From: Paracoccaceae bacterium | Lineage (GTDB): Bacteria; Pseudomonadota; Alphaproteobacteria; Rhodobacterales; Rhodobacteraceae | Direction of reading: 5' to 3' | Assembly (NCBI GenBank): GCA_027484915.1 | Contig: JAIXSA010000111.1 | Location: 1-58,323 of the forward strand | DNA length: 58,323 nucleotides | Shown here: positions 41,961 to 50,289 of the stretch, in pieces | How the letters are laid out: every line of letters begins with the position of its first letter | How positions within the stretch are numbered: position 1 is the first letter of the stretch | Notes under the pieces: generated by a model | Told to the model about the DNA's origin: nothing | What the model saw: only the letters and a program-made list of their open reading frames with translations | The model's database searches: none | Made by a program: the position numbers and the translations under genes

Positions 41961-42916
41961 CTCCTCGGGGTCAGGTCCGGACGGTCATCTTCCAGATAGA
42001 TCCGGATGATCTCGTCAAAGCTTGTCTCGGCGGTGAACCCCAGGGCGCGCGCCCGGGTCGCCGCGCAGGCCTCGGCCCAGGGCTCGACGATCGCCTGGAT
42101 CACCGGGTCCGGCGCGTAGTGGATCAGGTCTACCGCCGCCTGACCCGCGACGCGGCGCAGCGCTTCGATCATCTCGGCGATGCTGGCCGACAGCCCCGGC
42201 ATCGACAGTGCCCGGCTGGGTCCAAGGAGGCCAGTTTCAATCGCGGCAGCCCGCAGGAAGAACCCCGTCGCCGCGCGCGGGCTGGCGAACCAGTGCCGCA
42301 GGCTGTCGCGGACGGGCAGGGTGGCGGGCAACCCGTTCAGCGGCTCGCGCAGGATCGAGGAGTAGAACCCCGACGCCGCCCGGTTCGGGGCACCCGGCCG
42401 GATGCAGATCGTGGGCAAGCGCAACGCCACACCGTCCAGAAGACCCCGCCGGGAATAGTCCGACAGCAGAAGCTCGGTCATCGCCTTCTGCGTGCCGTAA
42501 CTCGTCCGGGGTGTCAGGTGGAAGTCGTCCGGAATCACCTTCGGGAAGGGCGCGCCGAAAACGGCAAGGGACGAGGCAAAGACCACGCGCGGGCAATAGC
42601 CGGGGATCGCCGCGATGGCATCGAAAAGCGCGCGCGATGCGTCAAGGTTGACCGCATAGCCCTTGGCCAGATCCGCCTCCGCCTCGCCCGAGACGATGGC
42701 GGCAAGGTGGAAGATCAACCCGGGCCGCCCGGCGATCAGCGCCTCGGTCGCGCCCGGATCGGTCAGGTTTACCGCCACCGACCGCGCCCCCGGCACCGTG
42801 GGCGGGGCGACCACATCGGCCAGCGTCAGCCTGTCATGGGCCAGCGCGCCCCCGGTGATCGCCGCCGTCAGCTTCCGGCCCAGCATGCCCGCCGCGCCAA
42901 GGATCAGGATATGCAT
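41957..42916 (-). CDS. denD: D-erythronate dehydrogenase-like NAD-dependent enzyme
   Basis: 319 aa extended SDR. NAD motif ILGAAGMLGRKL, FHLAAIVSGEAEADLAKGYAVNLDASRALFDAI, catalytic SSLAVFG and SYGTQKAM (Tyr-x3-Lys), LRLPTICIRPGAPNRAASGFYSSILREPLNG are the pattern of DenD, which oxidises D-erythronate to 2-oxo-tetronate. The kinase and isomerase/decarboxylase partners of that pathway are not in the window, so the role is provisional; other acid-sugar substrates are possible. The ribosome binding site GGAGGGG lies in the 3' arm of a 10-bp hairpin just before the ATG. Confidence 0.8.
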   Translation of the reverse strand: MHILILGAAGMLGRKLTAAITGGALAHDRLTLADVVAPPTVPGARSVAVNLTDPGATEALIAGRPGLIFHLAAIVSGEAEADLAKGYAVNLDASRALFDAIAAIPGYCPRVVFASSLAVFGAPFPKVIPDDFHLTPRTSYGTQKAMTELLLSDYSRRGLLDGVALRLPTICIRPGAPNRAASGFYSSILREPLNGLPATLPVRDSLRHWFASPRAATGFFLRAAAIETGLLGPSRALSMPGLSASIAEMIEALRRVAGQAAVDLIHYAPDPVIQAIVEPWAEACAATRARALGFTAETSFDEIIRIYLEDDRPDLTPRS

Positions 42917-42918
42917 GT

Positions 42919-42945
42919 GTCCCCTCCGTTTCCGCCGGAGGGGAC
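42919..42945 (-). promoter_or_regulatory. hairpin occluding the denD ribosome binding site
   Basis: On the minus-strand RNA GUCCCCUCCG pairs perfectly with CGGAGGGGAC around a 7-nt loop; the 3' arm contains the Shine-Dalgarno sequence and ends 2 nt before the AUG. No T-tract, so translational control is more likely than termination. Confidence 0.6.
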
Positions 42946-42972
42946 CACACTACCGGGACAAAGCCAAGCGGA

Positions 42973-43326
42973 TCAGCCGCCGTTCTTGGCCAGCCACTCC
43001 TCCATCCACTTGATCTCGGTTTCCTGCGCCGCGATAATCGCTTCGGCCAGCTTGCGGACCTCGGGGTCGGTGCCGTGCTCCAGCACGATCTTGGCCATCT
43101 CGACTGCACCCTTGTGGTGCGGGATCATCCCCTTGATGAAGTCGACATCGGCATTGCCGGTGTATTCCATCATCATGTTCTGGTGCATCCGGTCATTGGC
43201 CTCCATGAAGGCCATCGAGGCTGGGCCCATATCACCCATCATGTGTCCTTCGTGGCCCGTGGCCTCTTGCGCCATCGCGGGCAGGGGGGAGGCCAGCGTC
43301 ACGGCCAGGATCAGGTGCTTCAGCAT
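42973..43326 (-). CDS. DUF305 exported protein
   Basis: 117 aa with a signal peptide (MLKHLILAVTLASPLPAMAQ). The mature part is rich in Met and His: GHEGHMMGDMG and HQNMMMEYTGNADVDFIKGMIPHHKGAVEMAKIVLEHG, the DUF305 ferritin-like pattern. Such proteins are periplasmic, often near copper genes, and may bind metal; function is unproven. The ATG (MLKHLI) is preceded by a purine-rich GAAGGAGACGATCC. Same strand as denD, 56 bp upstream of it, so possibly co-transcribed through the hairpin. Confidence 0.87.
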   Translation of the reverse strand: MLKHLILAVTLASPLPAMAQEATGHEGHMMGDMGPASMAFMEANDRMHQNMMMEYTGNADVDFIKGMIPHHKGAVEMAKIVLEHGTDPEVRKLAEAIIAAQETEIKWMEEWLAKNGG

Positions 43327-43541
43327 GGATCGTCTCCTTCTTCTGATGCAGTGGTGATCCCACCTTCCCATCGGGGAAGGAAACTCATTTCGGCGTGAGC
43401 GGAAAAGTGGCAAGCTGCCATCGTTGCGCGGTTGTGCACGACGGAAGCCGATCTGTGCGGTTGCAAGCGGGGTCCGGGCCTTTTCCCTGCGGTCCCGTGC
43501 GGGTATGGTGACAGCAGTGTGACAGCAGGGGTGCGGTCAAG

Positions 43542-44330
43542 GTGGCAACGCGCAAACGGCCCGTCGTCGGGATCATCGGCAACAGCTACATGCTGAACAA
43601 CAGCTATCCCGCCCATTCCAGCGGGACGATGAACACGGCTGCCGTGGCCGAAGTTGCCGAGGCGCTTCCGCTGATCATCCCCTCGGACCCCCGCTATGTC
43701 GCGGTCGAGGAACTGCTGGACCTGTGTGACGGCTTCCTCCTCACCGGGGGCCGCCCCAACGTCCACCCCAGCGAATACGGCGAGGAAGAGACCCCCGCCC
43801 ACGGCGCCTTCGACCGGGGCCGCGATGCGATCACCCTGCCGCTGATCCGCGCCTGCGTGGACCGGGGGCAGCCCTTCCTAGGCATCTGCCGCGGCTTCCA
43901 GGAGGTGAACGTGGCACTTGGCGGCACGCTCCACCCCGAGATCCGCGAACTTCCCGGCCGCATGAACCACCGCATGCCGCCCGATGGCACGCTCGAGGAA
44001 TGTTTTGCCCCGCGCCACATCGTCAGCTTCACCGAAGGCGGCATCTTCCACAAGCTGATGGGCGCGCGCGAGGTCATGACCAATACGCTCCACGGTCAGG
44101 GCATCGCCCGCGCGGGCTGCCGGATCGTGATCGACGGCCATGCGCCCGACGGCACACCCGAGGCGATTTACGTCAAGGACGCACCGGGCTTCACCCTTTC
44201 GGTGCAATGGCACCCGGAATGGAACGCTGGCAACGATCCTGTTTCGCGCCCGCTTTTCCAGGCCTTCGGCCAGGCCGTCGCCGCCTGGGCGGCTGGCGAA
44301 CGTCCCGCCACACTCGCTCGCTCGGCTTGA
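43542..44330 (+). CDS. class I glutamine amidotransferase-like hydrolase (peptidase C26, PuuD-like)
   Basis: 262 aa. Nucleophile motif FLGICRGFQEVNVALGG, oxyanion region CDGFLLTGGRPNVHPSEYG, and SVQWHPEW (His and Glu of the triad) match gamma-glutamyl-GABA hydrolase and related C26 peptidases. It would hydrolyse gamma-glutamyl amides, for example in putrescine breakdown; no other Puu genes are nearby. GTG start giving MATRKRPVVGIIGN. A HemG-like gene follows 62 bp later on the same strand behind its own GGAGGG site. Confidence 0.88.
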   Translation: MATRKRPVVGIIGNSYMLNNSYPAHSSGTMNTAAVAEVAEALPLIIPSDPRYVAVEELLDLCDGFLLTGGRPNVHPSEYGEEETPAHGAFDRGRDAITLPLIRACVDRGQPFLGICRGFQEVNVALGGTLHPEIRELPGRMNHRMPPDGTLEECFAPRHIVSFTEGGIFHKLMGAREVMTNTLHGQGIARAGCRIVIDGHAPDGTPEAIYVKDAPGFTLSVQWHPEWNAGNDPVSRPLFQAFGQAVAAWAAGERPATLARSA

Positions 44331-44392
44331 GCCAGATCAGGGCGGGGTTCGCCCTGCCGCGCTAGTATTGGGCATCCGCAACGGAGGGACCC

Positions 44393-44950
44393 ATGCACCT
44401 GATCATCCTCTACGCAACCACCGACGGCCAGACCCGCAAGATCGCCCGCTTCGCTGCGGACCGACTGGCGCGGAAGGGCCATGCGGTCGAACTGCTGAAC
44501 GTCGAGGATACCGAGGGGCTGGACCTTGCCTGCTTTGACGCAGCGATCCTTGCCGGCTCACTGCATGCGGGCGGCTATCAAAAGTCGCTGCGCCGCTTCG
44601 CCACCAGGACCTGCGACGCCCTGAAGGCGATGCCGACCCTCTTCTTGTCGGTGTCGCTATCTGCTGCAGGCAACGACCCCGAGGACTGGAAGGGCCTCGC
44701 CCTGTGCCTGGAGGAATTCGCCGAGGAAACCGGCTGGGTCCCCGGCCGCGTGGAACATGTCGCCGGCGCATTCCGCTTCAGCGAATACGACTTCTTCCGC
44801 TCTTGGGCGATGCGCCGGATCGCCGATCAGAAAGGCGAGGTGGTCGAAGCCGGGAAAGACAAGGAATACACCGACTGGCCCGCGCTGGTCCTGGCGCTGG
44901 ACAGCTGGGTCGCGTCCGTGCCCCAAGGGGTCAAAGCCGGCGCAGCTTAA
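44393..44950 (+). CDS. HemG-like flavodoxin-domain protein (menaquinone-dependent protoporphyrinogen oxidase family)
   Basis: 185 aa flavodoxin fold. The FMN phosphate loop ILYATTDGQTRKIA is at the N-terminus; CFDAAILAGSLHAGGYQKSLRRF and the C-terminal FRFSEYDFFRSWAMRRIADQKG match HemG of gammaproteobacteria, which oxidises protoporphyrinogen IX. Alphaproteobacteria usually use HemJ, so this may be a paralogue with another flavin role; call made on fold. Its end overlaps the convergent CBS-domain gene by 20 nt. Confidence 0.8.
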   Translation: MHLIILYATTDGQTRKIARFAADRLARKGHAVELLNVEDTEGLDLACFDAAILAGSLHAGGYQKSLRRFATRTCDALKAMPTLFLSVSLSAAGNDPEDWKGLALCLEEFAEETGWVPGRVEHVAGAFRFSEYDFFRSWAMRRIADQKGEVVEAGKDKEYTDWPALVLALDSWVASVPQGVKAGAA

Positions 44951-45821
44951 GCCGGGTGATCCGGTTCTCGCGCTTGCCGACAACCTCGAAGCGGAAGCCG
45001 TGGAAGCTGAAGACCTGACCCTCGTTCGGGATCATTTGCGCTTCGTGGATAACCAGACCGGCGATCGTGTTCGCCTCTTCGTCCGGAAGCCGCCAGTCCG
45101 TTGCCCGGTTCAGGTCGCGGATCGTCATCGCCCCGTCGATCAGGAAGGCGCCATCCTCGGTCCGGGTCAGCCCGGAATCCTTGCGCACCACGTCGAACTC
45201 GTCGGTGATCTCGCCGACGATCTCCTCCAGGATGTCCTCCAGGGTGATAAGCCCCTGAAGCGCGCCATACTCGTCGACGACCAGCGCGAAATGGGTGCGC
45301 CGGGCCAGAAACTCGCGCATCTGTTCGTCCAGCGCCGTCGTCTCGGGGATGAAATAGGGTTTCATCGCCACCTTGACGATGTCCAGCGCCTCGATTCCCT
45401 GCGAGTCTTCGCCCCGGACCAGTCGGTCCACCTCGCGCAACAGGTCCTTGGCATGGACCACGCCCAGGATGTTGTCGTCACTTTCGCGGAAGATCGGCAG
45501 CCGGGTATGCGGCGAGGCAAGCACGCGGGTGATGATCTCTCCGGGCGGCAGGTCGGCGTCGATCATCTCGATCTGGCGGCGGTGGCGCATGATCTCGTCC
45601 ACCGTGCGGTGCGACAGGTCCAGCGCCCCCAGAAGCCGGTCGCGCGCCTCCTTCTCGACCGCGCCCTCGGAATGCCCCAGCGCGATGGCCCCGGCGATAT
45701 CCTCGCGCAGGGCCTCCATCGCGCTTTCGCGGGGGGCTCGCGGGAAAAGCCGCAGCACCCAGCGGATGAAGCGGTGCAGAAGCGAGGGGCGTGAGGAAAG
45801 GGCAGTTGGGTCGCTGGGCAT
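44931..45821 (-). CDS. CBS-domain CorC/HlyC-family protein (TlyC-like)
   Basis: 296 aa, no membrane segment. Two CBS domains (~75-200; IMRHRRQIEMIDADLPPGEIITRVLASPHTRLPIFRESDDNILGVVHAKDLL and FALVVDEYGALQGLITLEDILEEIVGEI) are followed by the CorC_HlyC domain (~215-290; GAMTIRDLNRATDWRLP...NTIAGLVIHEA). The family is linked to magnesium/cobalt efflux or membrane integrity and to YbeX in ribosome metabolism; 'hemolysin' is a historical name. Follows xerD by 7 bp on the same strand. Confidence 0.88.
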   Translation of the reverse strand: MPSDPTALSSRPSLLHRFIRWVLRLFPRAPRESAMEALREDIAGAIALGHSEGAVEKEARDRLLGALDLSHRTVDEIMRHRRQIEMIDADLPPGEIITRVLASPHTRLPIFRESDDNILGVVHAKDLLREVDRLVRGEDSQGIEALDIVKVAMKPYFIPETTALDEQMREFLARRTHFALVVDEYGALQGLITLEDILEEIVGEITDEFDVVRKDSGLTRTEDGAFLIDGAMTIRDLNRATDWRLPDEEANTIAGLVIHEAQMIPNEGQVFSFHGFRFEVVGKRENRITRLKLRRL

Positions 45822-45828
45822 GGTGGTC

Positions 45829-46767
45829 TCAGCCCTTCCGGGCCAGGGGGTGCTTGGTCAGGACAAGATCCTTCAGATGATCGTCCAGCACATGGGTGTA
45901 GATCTCGGTCGTGGCAACATCGGCGTGGCCCAGCAGCGTCTGGATCACCCGCAGGTCGGCGCCATGCGCCAGAAGATGCGTCGCGAAGGCATGGCGCAGC
46001 ACATGCGGCGTCACGCGGGACGGAGAGATCCCCGCCAGCACCGCCACATCCTTGACCAGGCAGTGAAAATACTGCCGCGTCAGATGCCCCTCGCGCCCCT
46101 CGCCGGGGAAAAGGAACCGCGACGGCGCGCGCCCTGCCTTGCGGCCCGCCTCGTCCTCGGCATCCCGGTGACCCAGCCATGCGGCCAGCGCGGAGCGGGC
46201 TGGACCGGACAAAGGCACCATCCGCTCCTTGTCGCCCTTGCCGCGCACCAGGATCATCCGCGGATCGCCCCGGACGGCGGCGAGGGGCAGGCCCACCAGC
46301 TCGCTGACCCGCAGGCCGGTGGCATAGAGAAGTTCAAACAGCGCCGTGTCGCGCAGCCGGTCCACCGGGTTGCGCCCACGCGTGCGGGCGGCATCCATCA
46401 GCCGCGTGACTTCGGCTTCGGTCAGGATCTTCGGCAGGCTTTGCGCCCGGCCCGGACCTGTCAGCCGCAAGGCGGGATTGTCGGTGCGCCAGCCTTCCTC
46501 GAAGGCGAAACGGTACAGCTGCCGGATCGACGACAGCCGCCGCGCCCGTGTGGCCTTGGACAGGCCCTGCGCATCGCAGTGGACAAGGTAATCCTCCACC
46601 GCCTCGCGCCCAGCTTCGGCCAGGCCCAGGCCACGGCGTGCCAGCCAGTCGGCGAAATCCATCAGGTCCCGGCCATAGGCCAGCTGCGTGTTCCGCGCGG
46701 CGCCAAGTTCCGCCGCGCAGGCGTCGAGGAAGGTCGCGATCCAGCGGCTCGCCTCGGCGTCGGCCAT
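45829..46767 (-). CDS. xerD: site-specific tyrosine recombinase XerD
   Basis: 312 aa. An N-terminal SAM-like core-binding domain (RWIATFLDACAAELGAARNTQLAYGRDLMDFADWL) precedes the catalytic domain with the tyrosine recombinase tetrad: Arg in LLYATGLRVSELVGL, Lys in RGKGDKERMVPL, HVLRHAFATH (His-x2-Arg), LLGHADVATTEIYTH (His and nucleophile Tyr). With XerC it resolves chromosome dimers at dif. No integrase-like signs of a mobile element nearby; xerD next to the CBS protein and opposite aroK is ordinary synteny in this group. Confidence 0.93.
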   Translation of the reverse strand: MADAEASRWIATFLDACAAELGAARNTQLAYGRDLMDFADWLARRGLGLAEAGREAVEDYLVHCDAQGLSKATRARRLSSIRQLYRFAFEEGWRTDNPALRLTGPGRAQSLPKILTEAEVTRLMDAARTRGRNPVDRLRDTALFELLYATGLRVSELVGLPLAAVRGDPRMILVRGKGDKERMVPLSGPARSALAAWLGHRDAEDEAGRKAGRAPSRFLFPGEGREGHLTRQYFHCLVKDVAVLAGISPSRVTPHVLRHAFATHLLAHGADLRVIQTLLGHADVATTEIYTHVLDDHLKDLVLTKHPLARKG

Positions 46768-46770
46768 GCC

Positions 46771-48324
46771 TCAGCCCCGCCGTTCCAGGATCATCAGTTC
46801 CAGCGCCGTCCGCCGCGCCACGGCCTCCAGCCCCACAAGCCGCAGCAGCGACAATCCTTCCGTCACCCCGCGCAGATCGCCCTGCACGCCCCGCGCGATG
46901 TTGTCGATGGCGACGATGATCGCTTCGCCCTTGCGGTTGCCATCCAGCAGCGCCTGCGCCTCGCTCGATGGCGCGGGCGCCCGGAACGCGGCATAGATCG
47001 CCCGGCCCAGACTGTCGGGCGGCACCACGTTCTTCGCATCCCCCACGGCCAGCGCGACAAGGAAGGCATCCTCGGCATTGGTCGCGACATGCCGCCGCGC
47101 CGCCATCTCGGCCTGCGGCGACAGAAGCCCCACGCGGAAGGCAATCGCGGCGGCCTCTCCGCTCAGTGGCAGCTCTTGGAGCGCCTTGCCGTAAAGCGTG
47201 GCAAAGGGGACCTCCAGTTCCACCTCCTGCATCCGCGCCCAGACCTCGGACAGGGTGGCCGCCACCCGCGCCGGGTCCCCGGCCGCCATCGCCGCGTCAA
47301 AAGCCTGGAACGCGGCAACCCGGTCCCAGACCCCGCCCGAGGCCGCTGGGTCGCGCTCGGTATACAGCCCCAGGATCACGTTAGGCGGAATCGTCCCCGA
47401 CCGCGTCAGCCGCTCGGCCGCCTCGATTCGGGCTTTCCAGCCGGCACGGGGACCGATCTCGGCATAGGAAAAGGCGATTGGCAGCCCCTCGGTCGGCAGC
47501 GGCTCGCCAATCGCGGCATAGATCATCCAGTCCAGCGGCGTCACCGGGACCGGTGCAGGCGGCACCGGCTCGCCCTCGAAAAGGTCGGGGTCCAGGAAAC
47601 GCGAAAGCAGCGTCTCCTGGTCCGCGCTGATCTGGTTCAGCGCGTGAGAGGTGCGGATGGTCAGCGCCGCCGTGTCCCAGTCGCCCGACCGCGCCAGGCA
47701 GAAGATTCGCGCCGGAACCGTCGGCGCCAGGTACGGAGCGTTTGCCATCGACTCGCAGGCGCGATCCTCGGCCCCGGTCAGAAGCGCCACGTCGAAGGAC
47801 CGCCGGAACAGGTCCGGCGTCGTTGCCCCCGCCGCCTCGATCAGCGCCGCCGCCTGTTCCAGCGCGCCCAGGGCCAGAAGCTTGTCGATCCGCGTCAGCA
47901 ACAGCTCGCCTCGCCCCCCTGCATCGATGGGCGCCGCAACCTCGGCCAGAAGAATGGTCAGGAACAACTGGCGCAAGGCGGGCAGGTCGTCGTCGGGATG
48001 GGTCACCAGCCGCTCGGCAATCTCGCGCGTTAGGCCTGCACCCCAAAGGTCTTTCGGCAAGCCCGACACCGCAGGCGCGATCAGTCCCACCCCGTCAGGC
48101 GACGGCCCGTCCAGGGCCGAGGTCGTGACCGTGGCCGGCAATGCGCCCCCTGCTTCAGTCACCGGCGGCTCATCAAGGCTTGGGGCCACGGTGCCCGCCA
48201 TGGCGGGAGTCGCGACCGACTGCGACAGCCAGTCGATGGCCGACAAAGGCCCGCCCGCATCCTGCCCCAAAGCCGGTTGTCCCAGCATCAGAAGTGACAG
48301 AAACCCCGCCGCACTAGTCCGCAT
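46771..48324 (-). CDS. uncharacterised exported protein
   Basis: 517 aa with a signal peptide (MRTSAAGFLSLLMLGQPALGQ). The mature protein is mostly helical and Ala/Leu-rich with short helix-turn-helix units such as ALGALEQAAALIEAAGATTPDLFRRSFDVALLTGAEDRAC, suggesting TPR/SEL1-like superhelical repeats (inference from pattern). Two cysteines occur around residue 190-210 (DRACESM...RIFCLARSG) and could form a disulfide. No named family recognised. It starts inside the end of a 44-codon membrane-protein gene and ends 3 bp before xerD, so the three are co-transcribed. Confidence 0.75.
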   Translation of the reverse strand: MRTSAAGFLSLLMLGQPALGQDAGGPLSAIDWLSQSVATPAMAGTVAPSLDEPPVTEAGGALPATVTTSALDGPSPDGVGLIAPAVSGLPKDLWGAGLTREIAERLVTHPDDDLPALRQLFLTILLAEVAAPIDAGGRGELLLTRIDKLLALGALEQAAALIEAAGATTPDLFRRSFDVALLTGAEDRACESMANAPYLAPTVPARIFCLARSGDWDTAALTIRTSHALNQISADQETLLSRFLDPDLFEGEPVPPAPVPVTPLDWMIYAAIGEPLPTEGLPIAFSYAEIGPRAGWKARIEAAERLTRSGTIPPNVILGLYTERDPAASGGVWDRVAAFQAFDAAMAAGDPARVAATLSEVWARMQEVELEVPFATLYGKALQELPLSGEAAAIAFRVGLLSPQAEMAARRHVATNAEDAFLVALAVGDAKNVVPPDSLGRAIYAAFRAPAPSSEAQALLDGNRKGEAIIVAIDNIARGVQGDLRGVTEGLSLLRLVGLEAVARRTALELMILERRG

Positions 48325-48448
48325 TCAACACCACAGGCTTCTTCACTTCGCCCTGACTGGGGGTGAGATCGCCCAGATAGGCATAGCCGGTCAAGCCGAT
48401 GAAGCCCAAAATCACCAGCACCACCAACGCCTTGATGATCCGACCCAT
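48314..48448 (-). CDS. 44-aa single-pass membrane protein
   Basis: Reads MGRIIKALVVLVILGFIGLTGY then a short soluble tail ending VVLNAD. One hydrophobic helix (~residues 6-25) with positive residues before it predicts inner-membrane location with the tail outside. GGAAGG lies upstream of the ATG. The stop codon overlaps the first codons of the exported-protein gene by 11 bp, in a different frame, which argues for real, coupled translation. No family recognised; easily missed because of its size. Confidence 0.7.
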   Translation of the reverse strand: MGRIIKALVVLVILGFIGLTGYAYLGDLTPSQGEVKKPVVLNAD

Positions 48449-48643
48449 CGCCTAGCCCTTCCTCGACCGTCCCGGACGGCTTGCTCCGCCCGGTTCTTGT
48501 TGCCGCACGCACCCGGATAGGACCCCGGCACGGCAGATGCCATTGCAAATCTATATAGCATTGGGGAAGACTTCACGCCATTGAGGGGGAAAGATTTCCC
48601 GTCGGCAAGTCCTTGCCCGCGGGGGCCGGGGGAACGGTGTGCC

Positions 48644-49180
48644 ATGCGGTTGGTGAAGACGGTAGTTCTTGTGGGCATGATGGGGGCGGGGAAGACCGCA
48701 GTCGGCACCGCGCTCGCGCGGCAGCTTGGCGTTCCCTTCAGGGATTCCGACGAAGAGATCGTCCGCGCCGCCAACCGCTCCATCGCCGAGATCTTCGAAC
48801 GCGACGGCGAACCCTTCTTCCGGTCACGCGAGACCGAGGTGATCAGCCGCCTTCTGCGTGGCACGCCCTGCGTTCTGTCAACTGGCGGCGGGGCCTTCCT
48901 GTCCGAGGCGAATCGCCAGTTGATCCATGACGTTGGCGTCTCGGTCTGGCTGAAGGCGGATCTCGAGATTCTTTGGCAGCGGGTCCGGCACAAGACCACG
49001 CGCCCCTTGCTGCGCACCGCCAACCCGCGCGAGACGCTGCGCACGCTTTACGAGGCCCGCCAGCCGCTTTATGCGCAGGCGGACATCGTGGTGGAAAGCG
49101 CCGCCGAACGGTCCGTCGACGAGATGGCGTCCCGGGTGGTCGAGGCGCTGAAGACACGACCCGACGTGCTGGAGGTCTGA
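48644..49180 (+). CDS. aroK: shikimate kinase
   Basis: 178 aa P-loop kinase phosphorylating shikimate at O3, step five of the shikimate pathway. Walker A GMMGAGKTAVG, shikimate-binding FRDSDEEI (Asp) and FRSRETEV (Arg), STGGGAFL (Gly-rich substrate loop), and the lid KTTRPLL with its Arg. The ATG giving MRLVKTVVLVG is chosen as kinase folds begin here; a purine stretch GGGGGAACGG lies upstream. aroB follows 2 bp after the stop, so the pair is one operon. Confidence 0.94.
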   Translation: MRLVKTVVLVGMMGAGKTAVGTALARQLGVPFRDSDEEIVRAANRSIAEIFERDGEPFFRSRETEVISRLLRGTPCVLSTGGGAFLSEANRQLIHDVGVSVWLKADLEILWQRVRHKTTRPLLRTANPRETLRTLYEARQPLYAQADIVVESAAERSVDEMASRVVEALKTRPDVLEV

Positions 49181-49182
49181 TC

Positions 49183-50289
49183 TTGAACACAGTTGCGGTT
49201 GACCTGGGCGAACGCTCCTACCAGGTGCGGATCGGGTCCGGGATTCTGGCCCGCGCGGGTGCCGAGATCGCCCCGCTTCTTCGCCGCAAGCGCGTGGCCA
49301 TCGTGACCGAAGAAACCGTGGCCGCGCTGCACCTGCCCGCGCTGCAGGCGGCGCTGGAGGTCGCGGGGATCGCGTCCTCGGCACTTGCCCTGCCGCCGGG
49401 CGAGGGTACGAAGAACTGGGAAAACCTCGCCCGCTGCACGGAATGGCTGCTTGAACAGAAGGTCGAACGCAAGGACGTGGTCATCGCACTTGGCGGCGGG
49501 GTGATCGGCGACCTCGTGGGCTTTACCGCCGCCATCCTGCGCCGGGGCGTGCGCTTCGTACAGCTTCCGACCTCGCTTCTCGCGCAGGTCGACAGTTCCG
49601 TCGGCGGCAAGACCGGGATCAATACCGCCCAAGGCAAGAACCTCGTCGGTGCCTTCCACCAGCCAAGCCTCGTGCTTGCCGATATCGATGTCCTGGACTC
49701 CCTGACCGACCGGGACTTCCTGTCCGGCTATGGGGAGGTGGTGAAGTACGGCCTTCTTGGCGACGCGGCCTTCTTTGACTGGCTGGAAGCTGAAGGCCCC
49801 GCCCTTCGCACTGGCGACAAAGCCGCCCGCCTGCGCGCCGTGACCCGCTCGGTCGAGATGAAGGCCGGCATCGTCTCCCGCGACGAGACGGAAGAGGGCG
49901 AACGTGCCCTTCTGAACCTTGGCCACACCTTCTGCCATGCTCTTGAAAAGGCGACGGGATATTCCGACCGGCTTCTCCACGGCGAAGGCGTCGCCATCGG
50001 CTGCGCGCTGGCGTTCGAGCTGTCGTCCCGCCTTGGCCTTTGCAGCCAGGAGGAACCCAGCCGCGTCCGCGCCCACCTGCACGCGATGGGCATGAAGACC
50101 GACATCCGCGACATCCCGGGTGACCTGCCGGGGGCCGAGGCGCTGATCGCGCTGATGGGGCAGGACAAGAAGGTCGTGGACGGCAAGCTGCGCTTCATCC
50201 TGGCGCGCGGGATCGGTCAGGCTTTCGTGGCCGATGACGTGCCGGGCGAAAAGGTGCGCGCCGTGCTGGACGACGCGCTTCGGACCTAG
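49183..50289 (+). CDS. aroB: 3-dehydroquinate synthase
   Basis: 368 aa NAD- and zinc-dependent enzyme converting DAHP to 3-dehydroquinate, step two of the shikimate pathway. Motifs: LPPGEGTKNWENL, VIALGGGVIGDLVGFTAAILRRGVRFVQLPTSLLAQVDSSVGGKTGIN, EVVKYGLLGD, NLGHTFCHALE (zinc His) and LLHGEGVAIG (zinc His). The start is TTG (MNTVAVDLGER), the only fitting codon, 7 nt behind GGAGG at the aroK end. The stop overlaps the convergent lipoprotein gene by 4 bp. Confidence 0.94.
   Translation: MNTVAVDLGERSYQVRIGSGILARAGAEIAPLLRRKRVAIVTEETVAALHLPALQAALEVAGIASSALALPPGEGTKNWENLARCTEWLLEQKVERKDVVIALGGGVIGDLVGFTAAILRRGVRFVQLPTSLLAQVDSSVGGKTGINTAQGKNLVGAFHQPSLVLADIDVLDSLTDRDFLSGYGEVVKYGLLGDAAFFDWLEAEGPALRTGDKAARLRAVTRSVEMKAGIVSRDETEEGERALLNLGHTFCHALEKATGYSDRLLHGEGVAIGCALAFELSSRLGLCSQEEPSRVRAHLHAMGMKTDIRDIPGDLPGAEALIALMGQDKKVVDGKLRFILARGIGQAFVADDVPGEKVRAVLDDALRT

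Noticed and set aside
45829-46767. xerD as an integrase marking a mobile element
   Set aside because: Standard housekeeping XerD with ordinary neighbours; no attachment-site repeats, tRNA target or cargo genes around it.
45373-48033. 886-codon open frame on the plus strand
   Set aside because: It lies antisense to the CBS protein, xerD and the exported-protein gene, all with clear family motifs or signals. Long antisense frames are common at this GC content; the product is Arg/Gln/Pro-rich without a fold.
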